22,036 bases of DNA, taken from assembly GCF_001039355.2 (NCBI RefSeq), contig NW_019773631.1, positions 49,444 through 71,479 on the forward strand, written 5' to 3'. The notes beneath the pieces are model-generated. The model searched no databases. It was not told where the DNA came from and saw nothing but the letters and a program-made list of their open reading frames with translations. The stretch comes from Lingula anatina (Eukaryota > Brachiopoda > Lingulata > Lingulida > Lingulidae). Below are positions 17,101 through 22,036 of the stretch, in pieces. Every line of letters begins with the position of its first letter. Positions within the stretch are counted from its first letter, which is position 1. Both the position numbers and the translations under genes were made by a program.

Positions 17101-17559
17101 TATCTACAGGGCTTTCAAAGGTGTGGCCCTAATAGGAGCCATTCCAAAGATGAAACACAGGGCCAAAATGGTCGCACACTTACGCCAAGTAATCACAGAC
17201 AGTTTTGTTACTTTTCCAGATAAAGTGTTTATGTCTATGAAAGTGTTAGGTGGAGGTAAAGACGAGGAGGATATAGGAAAACCACCAGCTAAAATACCTT
17301 GGAGCATAGGTGTTGTTTGTCTGAAGTCAGTTGTGAAAATCCTTCAATTTTATCTAAAATAGACTATGCAAAAGAACAGGTGGCCCAGTGCTTCACTACT
17401 CTCTATTCACAGTGGGGCCATTCTGATTATAAGACAGTGAGTCAAAAAATTGTATCAGCTGTTGACGTTTTTGATGACATATGGTCTTTTATCATTTTCA
17501 CTTTAGGAAAGGTTTTGTTGAAAGAATTAAGAGAGGATTTTAATGGACGATCTCACTAA
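17101..17559 (+). CDS. Unrecognised open frames, possibly one broken gene
   Basis: Two overlapping frames (17123-17362 and 17299-17559) have plausible coding composition. The first has IPKMKHRAKMVAHLRQVITD, SFVTFPDKVFMSMKVLGGG and KDEEDIGKPPAKIPW. The second has LSKIDYAKEQVAQCFTTLYS and DYKTVSQKIVSAVDVFDDIW. I do not recognise a family. They sit directly upstream of copy C on the same strand, so they may be the decayed N-terminal side of that transposon protein, but nothing in them matches copy A convincingly. No start or splice site is decisive. Confidence 0.25.
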
Positions 17560-17672
17560 AATGCTTAATGTTATAATAATGACATGCACTGGACTTAGAA
17601 ATGGATAAAATTCTGCCCTTGAATTATAAAAAAGTTATTATTCGTAGACTTAATGGTGTTTGGAGCTAGATT

Positions 17673-18480
17673 AGTAAATATGAAACTTGGGAATTCTGGC
17701 ACAATTTTATACATGGGACTATTTTGCTTATGTGTCATACTATCTAGCTATTCGTACTGGGAACTGGTCACTAAGAAGGGTTTGTTGTCAACATAAACTG
17801 GGCACCCTTACAGTAGTATTGCACACGAAATCTGCATTAATAGGGATATAAAATAAGAAAATAATAAACTCTCCCTCAGAGAGTTTGTTCAATAGGATGA
17901 TTTACTACCTTCCCTTTAGAGCTAAGGTCTTAAAAATCATTGAAAACATTATTCCACATGGAAAAAAACAAGAATTACCATACAAACAAACTGCTGTTAA
18001 GTTACAGTTTGAAAAAAAAAAAAAAAAAACATTATCTAAAGTACATAAGTGCAAGCCAGTGTTCACTGTTTAGTGTCAACATTGATTTAATAAACGATGC
18101 CAATAAAATCCCACTTATACACATTTTTACAAAAAGGAGTGGCAAACAAAAACCAGCGTCAGGATTTGTTGAACTTTCTTTATGTAGGTAATAAAAAATA
18201 TGGAAAGTTTCTCAAATATAAGATATTAAAACAAGATGAATTACAAGAAAGAGACATTTTGCATACTTTTAGTACAAAATTGGAGAACAGTTCAATTAAA
18301 AAACGACAAATGGATTATCAAAAACTTTCAACTGATAGCTTTAGGAAAAAAGGGCAAAAAAAAGGGGGGGGGAGACTACCAGTAAATGTTCAACAAATTA
18401 TAGCAATACCTTTGGCTATATGTGGAGAAGATGGATCCCCTTATAAAGGAAATAAAGTCTTTATCCACAGGCTTTTAACC
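17673..18480 (+). pseudogene. Transposon-protein fragment preceding the nuclease (copy C)
   Basis: SKYETWEFWHNFIHGTIL then AYVSYYLAIRTGNWSLRR matches TFRFWYSFLTEQML and YLAVRKRDWMLRNA of copy A. After a deletion, HEICINRDIK matches HEMVINKNVK, and NRMIYYLPFRAKVLK matches LARLCFYLPYRATVLK. Past a run of 18 A (about 18010-18029), NKNQRQDLLNFLYVGNKKYG and QQIIAIPLAICGEDGSPYKG match DEATRDLLSF and NQFISLPRALCSADGPPEK. The similarity stops near the unknown base at 18482, just where the DGM nuclease motif should follow. Frameshifts occur at about 17730, 17855, 18010-18070 and 18090. It supplies the region that copy B lacks, but lies downstream of it. Confidence 0.55.
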
Positions 18481-18481
18481 C

Positions 18482-18482
18482 N
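18482..18482. other. Single undetermined base (N)
   Basis: The only ambiguous base in the window, placed where recognisable copy C similarity stops. It may mark a weak point in the assembly, so the apparent end of copy C should be treated with care. Confidence 0.9.
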
Positions 18483-18484
18483 TT

Positions 18485-19075
18485 ATAATTTTTAAAAATA
18501 TTTTTCATTTCATTTGTACATTTCAAGGGACTTCATTAGCGGAAGATCGTCAGCGGGAGATCGTGAACGATCTGAGCGAGACAAGAAAGCAATAATGGTA
18601 ATCTTTATTGCAGCTCTTAACATTGCTCTTTTGTTCTGTTACTGAAGTCTCTACTGTTAACAATGCTATTGTGCGCCTCAGCAAAACTACCGATCGCTAT
18701 CTCACACCGAATACTGCGGTAAAGAAACAACAGCCCGACAGTACAACTCTTAATAGATTCTCCTGTTATCTGAATGAATGGATATGACGATGTTGTTTAG
18801 CGTCCTAAACTAACTGTACTGATCGTTATCTTGCACCTTGGGCCGCACACGTAGTACTCAGGTAAAGGTACGCTAGGGCAACATTGCCGACTGTTAGATC
18901 TATATAAGCGCGAGAATAGCCCGGTGGCCGAATTTAAGGTGTACGAAATTCACGAAATGAAGATTGCGCAAAATTGCTTACTGGCCGAAATTCATGGTCC
19001 AGAAAAAACTCCAGACGGCCGATTTTAAGATCGTTCGAAATTCAAGAGCCGTTCGAAATTCATGGCACTTTACCG
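18485..19075. other. Non-coding stretch with short dispersed repeats
   Basis: GATCG[C/T]TATCT[C/T].CACC occurs near 18694 and again near 18823. AGATCGT occurs twice near 18545. TATATAAG at 18901-18908 has TATA-box form, but no transcript can be tied to it. The last 150 bp are the CGAAATTCA repeat patch described separately. Confidence 0.4.
18926..19065. repeat. GGCCGA / CGAAATTCA repeat patch
   Basis: GGCCGAATTTAAGGTGTACG (18926) and GGCCGATTTTAAGATCGTTC (19017) begin units of about 28 bp that both end CGAAATTCA. Further partial units are GGCCGAAATTCATGG (about 18983) and GTTCGAAATTCATGG (19051-19065). The patch directly abuts the MITE at 19078. Confidence 0.65.
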
Positions 19076-19077
19076 TA

Positions 19078-19415
19078 AAGGGATAATAACTCTTCGTATG
19101 AGGTCTATATTTCACAATAAAACATTTTGAATAACTCACAGAAATATAAGATATTCTGTTTTACAAGCAAAAACAGCAGTTATAGCTATTATTCTGATAT
19201 CTGAGCTTGTCTTCAGACCACATGACCTCCATTGATTGCTATACTCTATTATAATCTCTTAAGAGATTTTGACAATAAAACAAACTTGTTAGAAAAATAC
19301 AGCGACTAACTTTGAATGTAAAAATGGATTCATTAACCATTGGTTAGTATGGGAAAATTGTCGTTTACTCCAGGAAAATTCATTTTTTGGCCAAAATGAA
19401 GAGTTATTATCCCTT
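19078..19415. mobile_element. 338-bp MITE with 18-bp perfect TIRs and TA duplications
   Basis: The left end AAGGGATAATAACTCTTC (19078-19095) is perfectly inverted at 19398-19415. TA lies outside both ends (19076-19077 and 19416-19417). The inside is AT-rich and non-coding. TA targets and small size fit a Tc1/mariner-related or similar MITE. Short AAGGG...TAACTC termini are reminiscent of MITEs in mollusc genomes, which is the weak basis for my taxonomic guess. Confidence 0.9.
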
Positions 19416-19562
19416 TAAGGTACAGTTCCTCAGTTAAGTCCTTATTCATAGATGGTCAGCTAGCATTTGTCTGCTTTTGTTTGTTTTATGTTTAATGATT
19501 ATTTTTTACATTTTATTAAAATTCCTTTCATAAACATACGGTACTTATATCCTCTACCTGAT

Positions 19563-20860
19563 CAGACTTTAGGAAAGGCGTCGGACATGCCTCGCAAATT
19601 TCGTCTCGGTCCAATAAAAAATCCTGTATCGTCGGACCTTATGTCTGGCGAATTTTCAAATTGACTAAAAATGTGTAAATATGAAGAATACGTTGTTGTT
19701 TCCTTGCTGGACGATATATTTTACTTCATTCGAAAAGAGAGACGGGGTGAAAATCTCGGGGAGTTACCAGCTAATTATACATAATTTATTAACCTCAGTT
19801 TCACTCACAAATAGGCCTACTATTTTGTGATTGGCTGAGGTTAGGGGATTCCTGGATGATGTAATGTACAGTCTCATTTTCGTTTTTGTAATACCCCTAA
19901 GCTCCCTACATGACAAAATGGCCGCAACACATGTGCTCGTGCTATTTGCGTTTTTACAGACTTGATCCTCTGATCAGTCATACACAGTACTCATGGATAA
20001 GCCTTTTGTTTTGAAAAAAGACGTTGTTGAACTTTAAACACTTCGTTGATGCAAAGCGTGGCAAAAATGAAAACAAAGTGAGGAAGAGAAACGGAAGTTT
20101 ACTAAAATTGGAAAGAAGGTAGGCCCTGGCAGACTTATGATCTGTAGGAGAGGGAAATAGTGTGTGCCAAGTGTCAGGAGTACTAAAGTTATCATTTTGA
20201 TCAATAGCAACATAAATGTTACAGCTTTATTACAGGTCCTTAAATTATGGAACATAAGTACGTATTTGCATGTACCGTTCACCACGAGTTGGAGAAAATG
20301 CACATGTACTTGAGGAAAGCTCACTGTTTGAGTTTCTTTTTATAAAAAAAAGAAATAAAATGAATAAGGAACTTAGACTCGGGCTGGACAGTCCCTGTCA
20401 AAGCTTCAATTGGACGAAAGAGACCACCTTACTGTGCTGTTTCAAAATGCATATGTTATTGTCAAAAACAACGTGTGAAATGGTTATCTGATTAAAAGAC
20501 GTTTTATGGACATACATTTGATATTACTAGCTACACATTCTTCATACTTGTATTGTTTTTAGTCCTTGTGTCATTCCACAATGACTTTTTCATTAAATAA
20601 AAAACAACTTGTTATGCAAGTAATTTTGTCTATTTTTTCTTTTTTATTTTACTTTTTTACAAATAAATATATATCAAAAATTTAATATTTGATTTAATGA
20701 CAATGATTTAAAACGTTAGAAAATACACATAAAAACATGAATAACGGTTCATATTTCTATTATTTTACTTCGGTCTTACAGATTTTGTTTCGGTCTGACA
20801 GAATTATCAAGCTTATCAGACCGAATGTCTGACAGATTTTTTGGCCTTTCGTAAAGTCTG
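19563..20860. mobile_element. 1298-bp CAGAC-ended DNA element
   Basis: The left end CAGACTTTAGGAAAGGC (19563-19579) matches the right end in reverse complement (20844-20860) at 16 of 17 positions. CCTGAT (19557-19562) and CCCGAT (20861-20866) border it, a 6-bp duplication with one change. Subterminal motifs include GTCGGACATGCC, CTCGGTCC, GTCGGACC on the left and, on the right, a perfect 8-bp inverted pair CGGTCTGA/TCAGACCG with AGATTTTGTTTCGGTCTGAC. The CAGAC start, 6-bp duplication and motifs match the 361-bp element at 10575. It carries one transposase-like exon remnant (20377-20475), so it is probably a decayed longer member. Confidence 0.65.
20377..20475 (+). pseudogene. hAT/ZNF862-like exon remnant inside the 1298-bp element
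   Basis: The frame open from 20377 encodes LSKLQLDERDHLTVLFQNAY then VIVKNNV before TGA at 20473-20475. ERDHLTVLFQNAYVIVKNN lines up with ERECLTLLLCNAHVIAKHN of the exon at 14722-14884 (11 of 19 identical). The nucleotide similarity continues across the former splice donor, where AGGTGAAA has become GTGTGAAA. This suggests that the exon type at 14.7 and 15.8 kb and the CAGAC elements are related, but capture of a fragment is also possible. Confidence 0.4.
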
Positions 20861-20866
20861 CCCGAT

Positions 20867-21979
20867 TGATTTTTCACAAGATAATCACAGATATGTCTTT
20901 AGATAAATAGACATGCAGTCATTTGATTCTCTGTTTTTTGAAATTTGCCTATAATATTTGCCACCCAGGTAGAGGGTAGTATTTACTAAGGTAATGATAA
21001 TTGAGTCTTATATACTGCAGGGAACGAGGTACTTTGAACTCTTCAGGAAGTATATGTTTATGGAGTTTATTGTAAATTCTTTCTTTTATACACGGTACCC
21101 TTTAAAGGTACATAAAATATAGGATTTAAACCCTATTCCAAGTATTCTTGTTGAGCTTATCTGAGGACAATCAAAACTTTTTGTATGTAAAATGACAGAT
21201 GAATGAACTTAATCAGTATTGCAAAAAATAATCATTTACACTGTCCCCTGTCAAACCTCAGTTATAGTCAGTCATCTCAACATAGTTGGAAAAGAGTGTG
21301 ATTTACAGTGCAAGAATTTCGCAATATCTGGAAATGAAGGCAATATGGGCATTAATGCTGTGTATGAATAACTTCCACTTATATGTGTGGGTTTGGATCT
21401 TTGGCTTTGGCTAAGAGTTATGGTGAGTGTCAGGAAATTAAGGAAGATTTAAGGCTGGTAATTCCATGAAAATGCTGTGTACCCTGGGATAATTCATTAA
21501 ATATGAATTTTGGCAAAATCCTAGCTGTTTTGTGTGCCTGTGAAGTATAATACCCCATTCACACTACAGTTGCAAAAAATTTCTATAATCCGAATTTTTC
21601 GTGGGGAATCCGATTCGGTATTGCATTCACACACGCTAAGCGAAACCGAATTACACGTTGAAAATTTCAGGTCTAACTTCCTGTTTTGAACACTCGCGCA
21701 TGCCCCGCACAGGAAATCTTAAAATACCAACAAAAATTTGTGACGACTAATGCAACTCTAAAGACATTCCAGCATTCTTGAGAAGTATAAGATGGCAAAA
21801 TAAGTTTGTTTCCTCATGTTGTAGTGAGTGGTGACCTCCAAATACGTTTGGTGCAATCCCTTAAGTATTAAACAAGCGTTCATAGATACCCGCACTTAAT
21901 TATCTGCACACATGCGCAGTTAGATCTGTACAGGTGTCGATTCCGGTAAGTTATCCGGGATAAAGCGTACTAGTGGATC
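20867..21979. other. Right flank without a supported gene
   Basis: Mostly AT-rich DNA with no domain-bearing frame. From about 21540 the composition becomes richer in C, G and CpG, with CATTCACAC twice (21557 and 21625) and inward-facing AATCCGATTCGGT and ACCGAATTACAC motifs. This may be an upstream or promoter-like region for the open frame at 21980; this is inference only. Confidence 0.4.
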
Positions 21980-22036
21980 ATGGAGCAGATAGTTAAAAAA
22001 TTACAAACGTCCCGTAAAAGAGACGGAGAACGTCTC
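21980..22036 (+). CDS. Possible first exon running off the window
   Basis: ATG at 21980 has A at -3 and G at +4, a strong animal start context. The following 19 codons (MEQIVKKLQTSRKRDGERL) are open to the last base of the window. The peptide is basic and charged but too short to assign. It lies after the more CpG-rich stretch, which would fit a 5' end of a gene. It could equally be chance, since 57 open bases are weak evidence. Confidence 0.25.
   Translation, partial: MEQIVKKLQTSRKRDGERL

Noticed and set aside
18900-18910. TATATAAG as a promoter
   Set aside because: TATA-like octamers are expected by chance in AT-rich DNA and no gene starts at a suitable distance.
22019-22036. GAGACG/CGTCTC palindrome at the window edge as an element end
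   Set aside because: A 6-bp stem is too short to call, and the window ends there, so no partner or duplication can be tested.
1-22036. tRNA, rRNA or CRISPR features
   Set aside because: No tRNA B-box with matching arms, no rRNA stretch and no regularly spaced identical repeats with unique spacers were seen.

Overview
The window looks like AT-rich invertebrate animal DNA: introns with GT/AG borders, no operons, and an L2-type LINE, PIF/Harbinger, hAT-like, DIRS-like and Academ-like remnants. A mollusc or another lophotrochozoan would fit, but the sequence does not settle the phylum. I recognise no intact host gene. Nearly all recognisable coding sequence lies on the + strand and belongs to decayed mobile elements, several nested in one another.

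Region 1 (about 0.9-7.9 kb) is the remnant of one very large transposon-type gene, 'copy A'. Its order is: N-terminal region, an OTU-like cysteine-protease fold with both catalytic residues apparently replaced, a family-specific middle region, an XPG/FEN1-like (PIN-fold) nuclease, a CxC cysteine cluster and an acidic tail. This combination best fits the Academ superfamily (XPG-bearing, AcademX type), an assignment from recalled family knowledge. The gene is cut at 2374-2375 by a 1983-bp element with 25-bp terminal inverted repeats (TIRs) and a TA target duplication. Taking out the element plus one TA leaves the reading frame continuous. That element in turn contains a 5'-truncated L2-type LINE with a (TCTTA)n tail, so there are three nested layers.

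Region 2 (7.9-11.9 kb) has no convincing gene. It holds a compound 31/15-bp minisatellite, a 122-bp direct repeat, a 361-bp element with CAGAC termini and a 6-bp target duplication, and a long imperfect stem-loop.

Region 3 (11.98-18.5 kb) holds two fragments of a diverged relative of copy A. Copy B (11.98-13.22 kb) has the nuclease plus cysteine cluster; copy C (17.67-18.48 kb) has the part that should precede it. They cover complementary parts of the protein in swapped order. Between them are a DIRS/Ngaro-like retroelement remnant, a Harbinger transposase (HARBI1-like) pseudogene, a duplicated hAT/ZNF862-like exon, and a Harbinger-type Myb/SANT pseudogene with recognisable splice sites.

Region 4 (18.5-22.04 kb) has a patch of short repeats, a 338-bp MITE with 18-bp perfect TIRs and TA duplications, and a 1298-bp element with CAGAC termini like the 361-bp one, carrying a hAT/ZNF862-like exon remnant. 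The last 57 bases form an open frame with a strong start context that runs off the end.

The window reads as a record of layered transposition. The most distinctive items are the multi-domain OTU/XPG/CxC gene with two divergent versions, the exact TA insertion into it, and the pair of CAGAC elements.
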